A stretch of 64,000 nt of DNA. Source: Micromonospora sp. WMMD1082 (GTDB lineage: Bacteria; Actinomycetota; Actinomycetes; Mycobacteriales; Micromonosporaceae). Positions within the stretch are counted from its first letter, which is position 1, and each line of letters starts with the position of its first letter. The position numbers and the translations under genes are program-made. Positions 41,121 through 50,298 of this stretch are shown piece by piece. The stretch lies in the NCBI RefSeq assembly GCF_029626175.1, contig NZ_JARUBM010000002.1, positions 6,527,001 through 6,591,000 of the forward strand, written 5' to 3'. Under the pieces are notes generated by a model, which was not told where the DNA came from, did no database searches, and worked only from the letters and a program-made list of their open reading frames with translations.

Positions 41121-43358
41121 ATGACACCACCCGTTTTCCCCGTACCATCCACTCCAGGCCGCCGACCGACCACCCGGAGCCGGCGTGCCGGGCTCGCCGC
41201 GGCACTGGTCACCGCCCTGGTGGCCACCCTGGTCCCGGCCATCGGTGCGGCGCCGGCCCAGGCCGCGCCGGTCCTGCTCTCGCAGGGACGACCGGCCACC
41301 GCCTCCTCCACCGAGGGCGACGCCTTCCCCGCCTCGGCCGCCGTCGACGGGAACACCGGCACCCGCTGGTCGAGCGCCTTCAGCGACCCGCAGTGGCTCC
41401 GCGTCGACCTTGGCAGCCGGGCCACGATCAGCCAGGTCACCCTGGTCTGGGAGGCGGCCTACGCGCGCGCCTTCCAGATCCAGACCTCCGACAACGGCAG
41501 CTCCTGGACCACCGTCTACAGCACCACCAACGGCACCGGTGGCACCCAGACGCTGACCGTCAACGGCGCCGGCCGCTACGTGCGGATGTACGGCACCCAG
41601 CGGGCCACCGGCTACGGCTACTCGCTCTGGGAGTTCCAGGTCTACGGCGAGACCGGCGGCGGCGGACCGGGTGACCCGGTCGAGCCGACCGACCCGCGCA
41701 ACCCGAACTTCGGCCCGAACACCTTCGTGTTCGACCCGGCCACCCCCACCGCCACCATCCAGAGCCGGCTGAACACCATCTTCAACCAGCAGGAGACCAA
41801 CCAGTTCGGCCCGCAGCGCTACGCCGTGCTGTTCAAGCCGGGCAACTACACCGCCGACGTCAACCTCGGATTCTTCACCCAGGTCGCCGGCCTGGGCATG
41901 TCACCGGATGACGTGAACCTCAACGGGCACGTCCGGGCGGAGGCGTTCTGGTTCGGCGGCAACGCCACCCAGAACTTCTGGCGGGCCGCGGAGAACCTGT
42001 CGGTGACCCTGCCGGCCGGGGTGCAGGTGGAACGGTGGGCGGTGTCGCAAGCCGCGCCGTACCGGCGGATGCACCTGCGCGGCGCGCAGAACCAGATCCA
42101 GCTCTGGAACGGCGGCGACGGCTGGTCCAGCGGCGGCCTGATGGCCGACACCCGCATCGACGGGCTGGTCGTCTCCGGCTCGCAGCAGCAGTGGTACTCG
42201 CGCAACAGCGAGTTCGGCAACGGCTGGACCGGCTCGGTGTGGAACATGGTGTTCCAGGGCGTGGCCGGCGCACCGGCGCCGAGCTTCCCCAACCCGTCGC
42301 ACACCGTCATCCCGACCACTCCGGTCGTCCGCGAGAAGCCGTTCCTCTACGTCGACGGCACCGGTGAATACCGTGTCTTCGTGCCGGCGCTGCGCAGCAA
42401 CTCCTCCGGCACCAGCTGGTACAACAAGACCCCGGCCGGCTCGTCCATCTCGCTGGCCGACTTCTTCATCGTCCGGCAGGGCACCTCGGCGGCGACCATC
42501 AACAGCGCGCTCGCCCAGGGCAAGAACCTGCTGTTCGCCCCCGGCGTGCACCGCATCACCGAACCGATCCAGGTCAACCGGGCCAACACGGTGATCCTCG
42601 GCCTCGGCCTGGCCACCATCCAGGCCGACAACGGCACGGTGGGGATGCGGGTCGCCGACGTGGACGGCGTCAAGGTCGCCGGCATCATGTTCGAGGCCGG
42701 CACGACCAACTCCCCCGTACTCATGGAGGTCGGGCCGGCCGGCTCCTCGGCCAGCCACGCCGCCAACCCGACCTCGCTGCACGACGTCTTCTTCCGTATC
42801 GGCGGGCCGGGCGTCGGCCGGGCCACCACCAGCCTGGTGGTCAACAGCCACAACGTGATCGGCGACCACATGTGGCTGTGGCGCGCCGACCACGGCGACG
42901 GGGTCGGCTGGACGGTCAACACCGCCGACACCGGGCTGATCGTCAACGGCAACAACGTGACCATGTACGGCCTCTTCGTCGAGCACTACCAGAAGTACCA
43001 GACGATCTGGAACGGCAACGGCGGGCGGACGTACTTCTACCAGAACGAGCTGCCGTACGACCCACCGAACCAGGCGGCCTGGATGAACGGCTCCACCCGG
43101 GGGTACGCCGCGTACAAGGTGGCCGACTCGGTGACCAGCCACCAGGCGTGGGGGCTGGGCAGCTACGCCTACTTCAACGTCAACCCGGCGGTGGTCGCCG
43201 AACGCTCCTTCGAGGTGCCGAACAACCCGAACGTCCGGTTCACCAACATGGTGACGGTCTCCCTCGGCGGGGTCGGCACCATCAACCGGATCATCAACAA
43301 CACCGGCAACACGGTCAACACCGCCAACCAGGTGGCGTACCTGACCACGTTCCCGTAG
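41121..43358 (+). CDS. Secreted discoidin-domain / right-handed beta-helix protein, probable polysaccharide-active enzyme
   Basis: 745 residues from ATG 41121; the frame is open back to 40974. A signal peptide (about 15-50, ending AAPAQAAP) is followed by an F5/8-type discoidin domain (CBM32-like, residues about 52-175: GRPATASSTEGDAFPASAAVDGNTGTRWSS) and a Gly-rich linker. A long beta-helix region follows (ATPTATIQSRLNTIFNQQE... repeated ILGLGLATI, VDGVKVAGIMFEAG, GLIVNGNNVTMYGLFVEH). This layout is seen in proteins annotated as coagulation factor 5/8-type or adenylyl-cyclase-like in actinomycetes and resembles GH55/GH87-type glucanases. Catalytic residues cannot be assigned. It directly follows the ROK/GH1 sugar locus. 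Confidence 0.7.
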   Translation: MTPPVFPVPSTPGRRPTTRSRRAGLAAALVTALVATLVPAIGAAPAQAAPVLLSQGRPATASSTEGDAFPASAAVDGNTGTRWSSAFSDPQWLRVDLGSRATISQVTLVWEAAYARAFQIQTSDNGSSWTTVYSTTNGTGGTQTLTVNGAGRYVRMYGTQRATGYGYSLWEFQVYGETGGGGPGDPVEPTDPRNPNFGPNTFVFDPATPTATIQSRLNTIFNQQETNQFGPQRYAVLFKPGNYTADVNLGFFTQVAGLGMSPDDVNLNGHVRAEAFWFGGNATQNFWRAAENLSVTLPAGVQVERWAVSQAAPYRRMHLRGAQNQIQLWNGGDGWSSGGLMADTRIDGLVVSGSQQQWYSRNSEFGNGWTGSVWNMVFQGVAGAPAPSFPNPSHTVIPTTPVVREKPFLYVDGTGEYRVFVPALRSNSSGTSWYNKTPAGSSISLADFFIVRQGTSAATINSALAQGKNLLFAPGVHRITEPIQVNRANTVILGLGLATIQADNGTVGMRVADVDGVKVAGIMFEAGTTNSPVLMEVGPAGSSASHAANPTSLHDVFFRIGGPGVGRATTSLVVNSHNVIGDHMWLWRADHGDGVGWTVNTADTGLIVNGNNVTMYGLFVEHYQKYQTIWNGNGGRTYFYQNELPYDPPNQAAWMNGSTRGYAAYKVADSVTSHQAWGLGSYAYFNVNPAVVAERSFEVPNNPNVRFTNMVTVSLGGVGTINRIINNTGNTVNTANQVAYLTTFP

Positions 43359-43370
43359 GCCGAATCGTGG

Positions 43371-43403
43371 GCGGGCCCGGCCGGTGCGACCGGCCGGGCC
43401 CGC
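43371..43403. terminator. Terminator after the discoidin/beta-helix gene
   Basis: GCGGGCCCGGCCGGT (43371-43385) pairs perfectly with 43389-43403 over a 3-nt loop, 12 bp after the stop codon. Confidence 0.8.
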
Positions 43404-43435
43404 GCCGTCACGCCGGGTGGGCAAGGTGACGTGAG

Positions 43436-43461
43436 CCTAATCATTTTAGGTTTACGCCTAA
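43436..43461. promoter_or_regulatory. Operator-like half-sites upstream of the TetR gene
   Basis: CCTAA (43436-43440), TTAGG (43446-43450) and CCTAA (43457-43461) are three alternating half-sites spaced by 5 and 6 bp, making two overlapping inverted repeats 18 bp before the regulator's start. This is a likely autoregulatory site of the TetR protein. Confidence 0.6.
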
Positions 43462-43479
43462 GGTGTGTAGGGTTACGCC

Positions 43480-44061
43480 ATGCCCCGAGTACGTCTCAGT
43501 CGCGCCGCCGTGATCGACGCAGCCGCCGAGCTTGCCGATCGGGACGGGTTCGAGGCCGTCACGATGTCCTCCGTGGCGCGCCACGTCGACGTCAAGCCGG
43601 CCAGTCTCTACGAGCACGTACAGCACCATGCGGCGTTGCTCGACGGTGTTCATCAGCTCGCGCTCGGACAACTGGCGGCGACGATCGCAGATGCGATCGC
43701 GGGGCTGTCGGGTGACGCTGCGCTGCGCGGATTCGCGGACGCGCACCGCACGTACGCGTCGCGCCGACCTGGGATGTGGAGCGCGCTGCAGCACCCGGCC
43801 GCGGTGGAGACGGCGCGCTCTCCCGAGGCCGAGCGGGTGGCTTCGCTCACCATCGCCGTGCTGCGCGGCTACCAGATCCCCCGCTCGGGAGTGGTCCACG
43901 CGGCGCGCCTGGTCGCCGCGACGCTCAATGGGTTCCTCGCGCTCACGCGCACGGGCGCATTCGCCCACCGGCCCGAGCCTCCCGACGAGTCCTGGTCGGC
44001 CGCACTGGACGCCCTGGACCGCGCCCTGCGGACGTGGCCCCAACGAGGAGAAGAGTCATGA
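43480..44061 (+). CDS. TetR/AcrR-family transcriptional regulator
   Basis: 193 residues. The HTH is at the N-terminus: RVRLSRAAVIDAAAELADRDGFEAVTMSSVARHVDVKPASLYEHVQHHAALLDGV. The C-terminal ligand domain is of the WHG type (RPGMWSALQHPA... VHAARLVAATLNGFLALTRTGAF). It overlaps the following GDSL hydrolase gene by 4 bp (ATGA), so they form an operon, probably repressed through the half-sites upstream. Confidence 0.92.
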   Translation: MPRVRLSRAAVIDAAAELADRDGFEAVTMSSVARHVDVKPASLYEHVQHHAALLDGVHQLALGQLAATIADAIAGLSGDAALRGFADAHRTYASRRPGMWSALQHPAAVETARSPEAERVASLTIAVLRGYQIPRSGVVHAARLVAATLNGFLALTRTGAFAHRPEPPDESWSAALDALDRALRTWPQRGEES

Positions 44062-45218
44062 TCCCGGTCCCCCTCGGTACCGACCTCGTCCGTGGCGTCG
44101 CCGAACTCGAGCCGACCCCCCGTGGGCTCACCCCGCATCGTGTGCCGCGGTGGGCACGAGAACAGTTTCCCGACCCGCAACTGTTGGCGATGGAGGCCCA
44201 ACCCTCCGGAGCGCGCATCGTCTTTCGCAGCACCGCAACACGGTTCGAGCTGGTGACTCACCCCACGCATGTCGCGTACGTCGGTACTGCCCGGCCGCGA
44301 GGGCGCATCGATGTCGTCGTCGACGGTGCTCTTCACGTCCGTGACGAGTTGACCGGTGGCGACCGCATCGAGATCGACCTGCGCACCGGTGTGTCCAGCG
44401 TCCACGCGGGGCCCGACCACACCACCGGCGTCACCGGCCTCCCGCCGGGCGACAAGATGGTGGAGGTCTGGCTTCCGCACAACGAGTCGACCGAGCTGGT
44501 CGCCCTGTCCGCCGATGCCGCCGTCGAGTCCGTGGGCGCGCCGGGCCGCGTCTGGGTACACCACGGAAGCTCCATCAGCCACGGCTCGAACGCCACCGCG
44601 CCGAGCCAGATCTGGCCCGCCGTCGCGGCACGCGGCGTCGGCGGCGTCGAGTTGCGCAACCTCGGGCTGGGCGGCAGCGCGCTCGTCGACCCGTTCATGG
44701 CCCGCGTCATCCGCGACATCCCCGCGGACATCATCAGCGTGAAACTCGGCATCAACGTCGTCAACTTCGACGCGATGCGCCTGCGGGCCTTCGTGCCCGC
44801 CGTGCACGGCTTCCTCGACACCATCCGCGAGGGTCACCCGCGTACCCCGTTGATCCTCATCTCGCCGATCTTCTGCGACATCCACGAGGACACCCCCGGC
44901 CCCGGCGGCTTCGACCCCGCCACGCTCGGCACCGACCAGGTGATGTTCACCGCAACCGGCACTCGCGGCGACACCGCGCAGGGGCGCCTGACGCTCGACG
45001 TCATCCGCGACGCGCTCCGCTCCGTCGCCGAACGCCGAGCAGACGATCAGAACCTCCACCACGTCAACGGGCTCGACCTCTACGGGCCGGCCGACGCCGG
45101 CACCTACCCTCTCCCTGACGGCCTGCACCCCAGCACCGAGGCGCACCGCCTCATCGGAGAACGCTTCGCCGAACACCTCCACAAGGTCGACACCTGGCCC
45201 CCGGCGGGCCCGCGCTGA
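44058..45218 (+). CDS. SGNH/GDSL-type hydrolase
   Basis: 386 residues from ATG 44058, with GAGGAGAAG upstream. An N-terminal beta-sandwich-like part (to about 170) precedes the SGNH domain: VWVHHGSSISHGSN carries the nucleophile Ser block (as GSSIS rather than GDS), LRNLGLGGSALVDPFMAR gives the Gly block, SVKLGINVVNF the Asn block and PLPDGLHPSTEAHR the Asp/His pair. It is likely a cytoplasmic esterase or acetylesterase. It is co-transcribed with the TetR regulator; the substrate is unknown. Confidence 0.85.
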   Translation: MIPVPLGTDLVRGVAELEPTPRGLTPHRVPRWAREQFPDPQLLAMEAQPSGARIVFRSTATRFELVTHPTHVAYVGTARPRGRIDVVVDGALHVRDELTGGDRIEIDLRTGVSSVHAGPDHTTGVTGLPPGDKMVEVWLPHNESTELVALSADAAVESVGAPGRVWVHHGSSISHGSNATAPSQIWPAVAARGVGGVELRNLGLGGSALVDPFMARVIRDIPADIISVKLGINVVNFDAMRLRAFVPAVHGFLDTIREGHPRTPLILISPIFCDIHEDTPGPGGFDPATLGTDQVMFTATGTRGDTAQGRLTLDVIRDALRSVAERRADDQNLHHVNGLDLYGPADAGTYPLPDGLHPSTEAHRLIGERFAEHLHKVDTWPPAGPR

Positions 45219-45291
45219 GCCTGCCTGCGCGGGGGCGCGCAGCATCGGTGTCGTCGACGCAGGATCACGATCACCAGGGCCCGGGGTGCGG

Positions 45292-45786
45292 TCAGGTCCG
45301 CTGCCGGGCCGGCCCGTCCTCGACCAGTACGTCCACCGGGCCGACCCGCAGGACGCCACCGGTCACCGGCGTACAGCGGATGCCGCCGCGTCCGCGCAGC
45401 CCTCGCCACGCACCGGGGCCGATGGTGATGTCCATCCACGCGCAGGGATGCGCCGCGCGGTTCGCCCGCAGCCGCACCGGCCCCTCGCCCGAGTCGAGCA
45501 CCAGTACCGAACCGACCAGCTCGTCCACGGCGATGCCCCTGGTCAGGATGTTGCGCCGGACCTGTGCCAGGCCGGCACCCGGCGGCAGCGACTCCGCCGC
45601 GATGACGGTCACGCTCGCCTCGCGGTGCGCGGCCTTGCCGAAGTACCGGTCGCCCACGATGCCCAGCTCGGCCCGGACCTCGACCTCGTCCACCAGTTCG
45701 CCGGCCGGAGCGGGCGCCGGGCCGTCCGCCGGCCGGCCCACGAAGCGGTGCGTGGGCGAGGCCAGCAGCTGGACGATCTCCGGCAT
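45292..45786 (-). CDS. MOSC-domain protein
   Basis: 164 residues from ATG 45786. VDEVEVRAELGIVGDRYFGKAAHREASVTVIAAESL... VRRNILTRGIAVDELVGSVLVL fits the MOSC (molybdenum-cofactor sulfurase C-terminal) fold. The conserved Cys appears in AAHPCAWMD. Stand-alone MOSC proteins carry sulfur or act on N-hydroxylated compounds with a molybdenum cofactor. No partner gene is nearby. Confidence 0.85.
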   Translation of the reverse strand: MPEIVQLLASPTHRFVGRPADGPAPAPAGELVDEVEVRAELGIVGDRYFGKAAHREASVTVIAAESLPPGAGLAQVRRNILTRGIAVDELVGSVLVLDSGEGPVRLRANRAAHPCAWMDITIGPGAWRGLRGRGGIRCTPVTGGVLRVGPVDVLVEDGPARQRT

Positions 45787-45987
45787 GGCCAAACTCTACG
45801 GCGCCGCACCCCGGCCCACCTCAGGTATCGAGTGATCGAAATATTTAACGACCGAAGGGGTGACTGGCCACAGGCGACACCGTAGCGTCGATGCGATCCA
45901 CTTCGCCGGTCGTGATCGCCTACCGTGATCTCCCCGGTGGTGGATCGGCGCTCCATGCTGTCCTTTCCTACCCCCGAAGGAGCAGAG

Positions 45988-48843
45988 GTGCCCCTACGAC
46001 CCGTACCGTCCCGTGCCCGACGCAGCGGCGCGTTGCTGCTGTCCACGGTCCTCGTCGCCAGCCTGACCTCGATCGTCGCGAAGCCCGCCTCGGCCGCCCC
46101 GGAGGCAGGCGCCGCGCAGAACCCGATCTTCCTCACCGGGCCCAACGAGGGCTCGCCGGAAGAGATCGCCATCCGCTACCTGCGGACCAATCCCACCCCG
46201 CACGGCGTGACCACGGCCGACCTCGCTGACCTTGCCGTGCTGTCCAGCTACACCAGCCGCCACAACGGGGTCACCCACGTCAACCTCACCCAGCGGCACC
46301 GGGAGCTGGAGGTCTTCGGCGCCACCGCGACGGTCAACATCGCCCGCGACGGCAGCGTCGTCTTCGTCGGTGACACGCTGGTGTCCGGCCTGTCGGGCAA
46401 CGCCTCCGGCACGGCGGACCTCGACGCCGTGCAGGCGGTCGAGGCGGCGGCCGAGGCACTCGACCTGGCCGACCCGGCCAGCCCACGGGTGATGAGCCGG
46501 GCCGGCGGCCCCGCCCAACGCACCGTGGTGAGCGGCAGCGGCATCTCCGACGAGCCGATCCCGGCGAAGCTGGGCTGGCAGCCGACCGGCGACGGGCTCC
46601 GCCTGGCGTGGCAACTGGTGATCGACGACGCCTCCGACGTGCACCTGTGGAACGCCACCGTCGACGCCGAGACCGGTGACCTGCTGGGCGCCGACGACTG
46701 GACCACCCAGGAGAACGTGGCCGAGCTGTCCACCACGCTCGGGCACGTGTCCGGCCGAGGGCTGGCGCACCGCCACAACCACAACCACAACCACGGCCAC
46801 GGCCACGGCGGGAAGTTGGGCACGCCCGACCCCGTCCAGGACGGCTCGGCCTACCGGGTCTACGGCTACCCGACCGAGAGCCCGAACGACGGCCCCCGCC
46901 GCCTGGTGACCAACCCGGCCGACGGGCTCGCCTCACCGTACGGCTGGCACGACACCGACGGCGCGCCGGGCCCCGAGTTCACCACCACCCAGGGCAACAA
47001 CGTCCACGCCTACCAGGACCAGGACAACAACAACGCGGCGGACTTCGGCAGCAGCCCGGACGGCGGGCCGTCGCTGAACTTCGACTTCCCGCTCGACCTG
47101 ACCGAGAACCCGCAGAGCTACCGGGACGCCGCCACCGCGAACCTGTTCTACTGGAACAACATCATCCACGACGTCTCGTACCGCTACGGCTTCGACGAGG
47201 CGTCGGGGAACTTCCAGGCCAACAACTACGGCCGGGGTGGCGTCGGCGGTGACTACGTCCACGCCGAGGCGGCCGACGGCGGCGGTACGAACAACGCGAA
47301 CTTCTCCACCCCGGCGGTGGACGGTGTGGGCACCCCGCGAATGCAGATGTACCTGTGGCCCGGCAACCAGTTCGGCGCCCAGAACCAGGTCGTGCTGGAC
47401 GGGGTGGGCTCGTTCGACGCCGGCTGGGCGCGGTACAGCCCGGCGCCCACCAACGCCGGCCTGCCGGGACGCCAGTTCGTGTACGCCGGCACCGGCTGCG
47501 CCACGGCCGCGTACCCGGACAGCCTGCCGGCCGGCGGCTGGATCGCCGTGGTCGACGGCGGCACGACGGCCTGCACCTACCTCCTGCGTACCCAGGTCGC
47601 CGAGTCCCTCGGTGCCGACGCGGTGGTGGTCGCGCACAACGCCGCCGGTGCCGCGCCGGTGCTGACCGGCGCCATGACGACCGCACCGGTCACCATCGCG
47701 GCGGTCGCGGTGACCCAGGCCGACGGGGCCGCCATCAAGGCCGCGATCGCCGATGGCACCGTCACGGGTTCGGTACGCAAGCACCCCGACCACCCCGGCA
47801 TGCGCGACGGCGACCTCGACGCCGGGATCGTCATCCACGAGTACGGCCACGGCATCTCCAACCGGCTCACCGGTGGGCCGGGCATCAATTGCCTCAGCGG
47901 CAACGAGCAGATGGGCGAGGGTTGGAGCGACTACTTCGCGGTCACCACGCTGCTCGACCCGAGGCTCGACACGGCCGACGGTTCGCGTGGCCTGGTGCCG
48001 TACATCCTCTACCAGGACGACCGCAGCGGCGCCGGCCTGCGGCCCCGGCCCTACTCGCGGAACATGCAGATCCAGCCGTTCACCTACGACAGCATCAAGA
48101 CCGGTGGGTGGCTGGACGGCGCCACCCTGGCCGCGCCGCACGGCATCGGGCACGGCTGGGCCGCCGTGCTGTGGGACGTGACCTGGGACCTGATCGACCG
48201 GCACGGCCTGAACCCGAACGTCTACGGCCCCTGGCACAGCGGCGGCAACAACCTCTCCATGCAACTGGTGATGGACGGGCTCAAGTTGCAGGGCTGCGGC
48301 CCGGGCTTCGTCGTCGGCCGCGACGCCATCATCGCCGCCGACGCCGCCCTCACCGGCGGCGACAACGCCTGCACGCTGTGGGCCTCGTTCGCCCGCCGCG
48401 GCCTCGGCTACAGCGCCGTGCAGGGCACCACCAACCGGGACGACAACACCGAGGCGTTCGACACCCACCCGTCCTGCCAGGGTGACTTCGACGGCCGCTC
48501 CGCGCAGCCGGCCCTCAACAGGGCGAAGGCCGGCAGCGCCGCACCGATGACGTTCACCCTGGCCGCCAACCGTGGCCTGGACATCCTCGCCAGCGGGTCG
48601 CCCTACTCCCGGCTGGTCGACTGCGACACCCTGGAGACCGTCAACCCCGACGGGTCGATCACCCCGCGACCCGTTCCCGTCCCGGCCGTCAACCCGGGCA
48701 GGTCGAAGCTGTCGGCCAACGCCAAGGGCAGGTACAACTACGTGTGGAAGACCGACCCGAGCTGGGCCGGCACCTGCCGTGAGTTCGTCCTGACCCTCGA
48801 CGACGGCTTCCAGTTCCGCGCCTACTTCAGGTTCACCGGCTGA
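45988..48843 (+). CDS. Secreted M36 (fungalysin) metalloprotease
   Basis: 951 residues. GTG 45988 is chosen because AAGGAG (45977-45982) precedes it and a clean signal peptide follows (RRSGALLLSTVLVASLTSIVAKPASAAP). The FTP/propeptide region comes next, then a His-rich run (about residues 261-275, HRHNHNHNHGHGHGG). The M36 catalytic domain has zinc site HEYGHGISNRL and the downstream Glu in MGEGWSDYFAVTT. A PA-like insert (GCATAAYPDSLPAGGWIAVVDGGTTACTYLLRTQVAESLGADAVVVAHN) precedes the zinc site. The C-terminus is a small beta domain. It degrades extracellular protein. Confidence 0.93.
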   Translation: MPLRPVPSRARRSGALLLSTVLVASLTSIVAKPASAAPEAGAAQNPIFLTGPNEGSPEEIAIRYLRTNPTPHGVTTADLADLAVLSSYTSRHNGVTHVNLTQRHRELEVFGATATVNIARDGSVVFVGDTLVSGLSGNASGTADLDAVQAVEAAAEALDLADPASPRVMSRAGGPAQRTVVSGSGISDEPIPAKLGWQPTGDGLRLAWQLVIDDASDVHLWNATVDAETGDLLGADDWTTQENVAELSTTLGHVSGRGLAHRHNHNHNHGHGHGGKLGTPDPVQDGSAYRVYGYPTESPNDGPRRLVTNPADGLASPYGWHDTDGAPGPEFTTTQGNNVHAYQDQDNNNAADFGSSPDGGPSLNFDFPLDLTENPQSYRDAATANLFYWNNIIHDVSYRYGFDEASGNFQANNYGRGGVGGDYVHAEAADGGGTNNANFSTPAVDGVGTPRMQMYLWPGNQFGAQNQVVLDGVGSFDAGWARYSPAPTNAGLPGRQFVYAGTGCATAAYPDSLPAGGWIAVVDGGTTACTYLLRTQVAESLGADAVVVAHNAAGAAPVLTGAMTTAPVTIAAVAVTQADGAAIKAAIADGTVTGSVRKHPDHPGMRDGDLDAGIVIHEYGHGISNRLTGGPGINCLSGNEQMGEGWSDYFAVTTLLDPRLDTADGSRGLVPYILYQDDRSGAGLRPRPYSRNMQIQPFTYDSIKTGGWLDGATLAAPHGIGHGWAAVLWDVTWDLIDRHGLNPNVYGPWHSGGNNLSMQLVMDGLKLQGCGPGFVVGRDAIIAADAALTGGDNACTLWASFARRGLGYSAVQGTTNRDDNTEAFDTHPSCQGDFDGRSAQPALNRAKAGSAAPMTFTLAANRGLDILASGSPYSRLVDCDTLETVNPDGSITPRPVPVPAVNPGRSKLSANAKGRYNYVWKTDPSWAGTCREFVLTLDDGFQFRAYFRFTG

Positions 48844-48946
48844 CCGACACCACCGGCCAGGTGGGCGCCGGCGGGGAGCGTTCCGGACGATGGAACGCCC
48901 CCCGCCGGTACCGGTCCGGCTCGGGCGACGACGCCACCGCCCCGAC

Positions 48947-50287
48947 CTACCCCTCGGCGGGCGGGAGCATCGGCAGCGTCTCGCAGATCCAGGCCACCAG
49001 CTGGCAGCCCGGCACGGTCACCGTCACCTCCTCCGCCTGCGCGTTGACCGACCGGCCGAGCAGACTGAACGGGCCGAGGGCCATCGACCTACCGAGGGCG
49101 TCCCGGTCCTGCGCGGTCCACGTGCCGGTGAGTCGCAGGTCGCGGACGGCCAGGAAGGCGACGGGGACGGTCGGTGCCCGGCCGGCGTTCTCCCTCGACC
49201 GGCCGTCGGAGAACTGCCCGCGTCGGATGCCCGGCACGTGCCACGAGCCGAGTTCCAGCAGCGGCGCACACCACCAGTCGCGGGCGACCGACACCAACTG
49301 GTACTCGAAGTCGACCGTCACCCTCCCGGTGTGGACCGGCACGACCACCGGCCGCGGCGCCGCCACCACGCGGTACCTCTCGGCGACCTCGACAAGCTCG
49401 ACGAAGTCCGCCAGGGCGGCCGGTGCGGGCAGGTCGTTGGCTATCCGGTACGACTCGACCGCGAACGCCCGCTGGGCGACGTCCGGAATCGCCAGGTCGG
49501 CGACGCGGACGGCGTCGAGCACGTCGACCCGATCGCCGATCTCCGGCACGGTCCCCGGCCGGTACCGCAACCCGCCTTGGTGGAAGCGATCCAGTAGATC
49601 GGCGAGTTCGACGCGGACCCGGTCCACGGCCAGCGCGGAAAGCTCCGCCGGGTCGTCGAGCGGGCCCGGCTGCTCCACGAGTGACTGCCACAGCTCCCGG
49701 GTCGCCGTGGGTGGCTGGTCGAGCACCTCCGCCAGCTCCGGCTCGGCCAGTTGGAACGCCCACGCCTGTTCGGCACCGCCGGCGGGCGGGTCCGTCACCG
49801 CACCGGTCGCCGGCGGGCTGCCGGTGTCGAAGCGGTAGCGGGTCCACCCGCCGTCGGCGTCGTACCAGCGCCGGGGATCGACGGCGACGGCCACGTACTC
49901 GTCGGGTCCGTACAGCGAGACCTGGCGGCTGCTGGCGTACTCGCGGGCGATGCCCGCCTTGATGCGCTCGAAGAGCGCCACCCGCGGCGCGTCCAGCCCG
50001 GCGGCCGGTTCCGCGGCGAGCACGAAATCCTGCAACGACGTGAGCGGAAGCATGGTGCGGGTGGCGATGCCCGCCGACACGCGCATGGTGTGGTTGGTGA
50101 GCCGGGCGGTCTCCTCAGCGCCGGCCGGCCCGGCGGGCACGCCCGGCCGGGCCCGGAAGTCCGCCGGGTCCAGCGGGCGGCCGATCTGTTCGAACGCGAG
50201 GGCAGCCGGTCCGATCCCCTCGGGTACGAGCGACTCGAAGTAGTCGCGTACCGCCCGTTGCAGCGTGGCGATGCCGTTCTCGGCCAT
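48947..50287 (-). CDS. Orphan protein A of the CHAT/subtilase cluster
   Basis: 446 residues, no signal peptide or membrane helix, family not recognised. The last ~125 residues (about 322-446) are related to the C-terminal part of the upstream neighbour (50299-51900): both have a beta-rich core ending in a V(A/I)(F/L)LxxRxxR(L/I) strand (TVPVAFLAVRDLRL here, PMIPMDFLVIRNVRI there). Both close with GxQ(L/I)VxW...P..PP (VPGCQLVAWICETLPMLPP). The start is 12 bp after the neighbour's stop, so the two are probably one operon. Confidence 0.75.
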   Translation of the reverse strand: MAENGIATLQRAVRDYFESLVPEGIGPAALAFEQIGRPLDPADFRARPGVPAGPAGAEETARLTNHTMRVSAGIATRTMLPLTSLQDFVLAAEPAAGLDAPRVALFERIKAGIAREYASSRQVSLYGPDEYVAVAVDPRRWYDADGGWTRYRFDTGSPPATGAVTDPPAGGAEQAWAFQLAEPELAEVLDQPPTATRELWQSLVEQPGPLDDPAELSALAVDRVRVELADLLDRFHQGGLRYRPGTVPEIGDRVDVLDAVRVADLAIPDVAQRAFAVESYRIANDLPAPAALADFVELVEVAERYRVVAAPRPVVVPVHTGRVTVDFEYQLVSVARDWWCAPLLELGSWHVPGIRRGQFSDGRSRENAGRAPTVPVAFLAVRDLRLTGTWTAQDRDALGRSMALGPFSLLGRSVNAQAEEVTVTVPGCQLVAWICETLPMLPPAEG

Positions 50288-50298
50288 GACGGTGCCCG

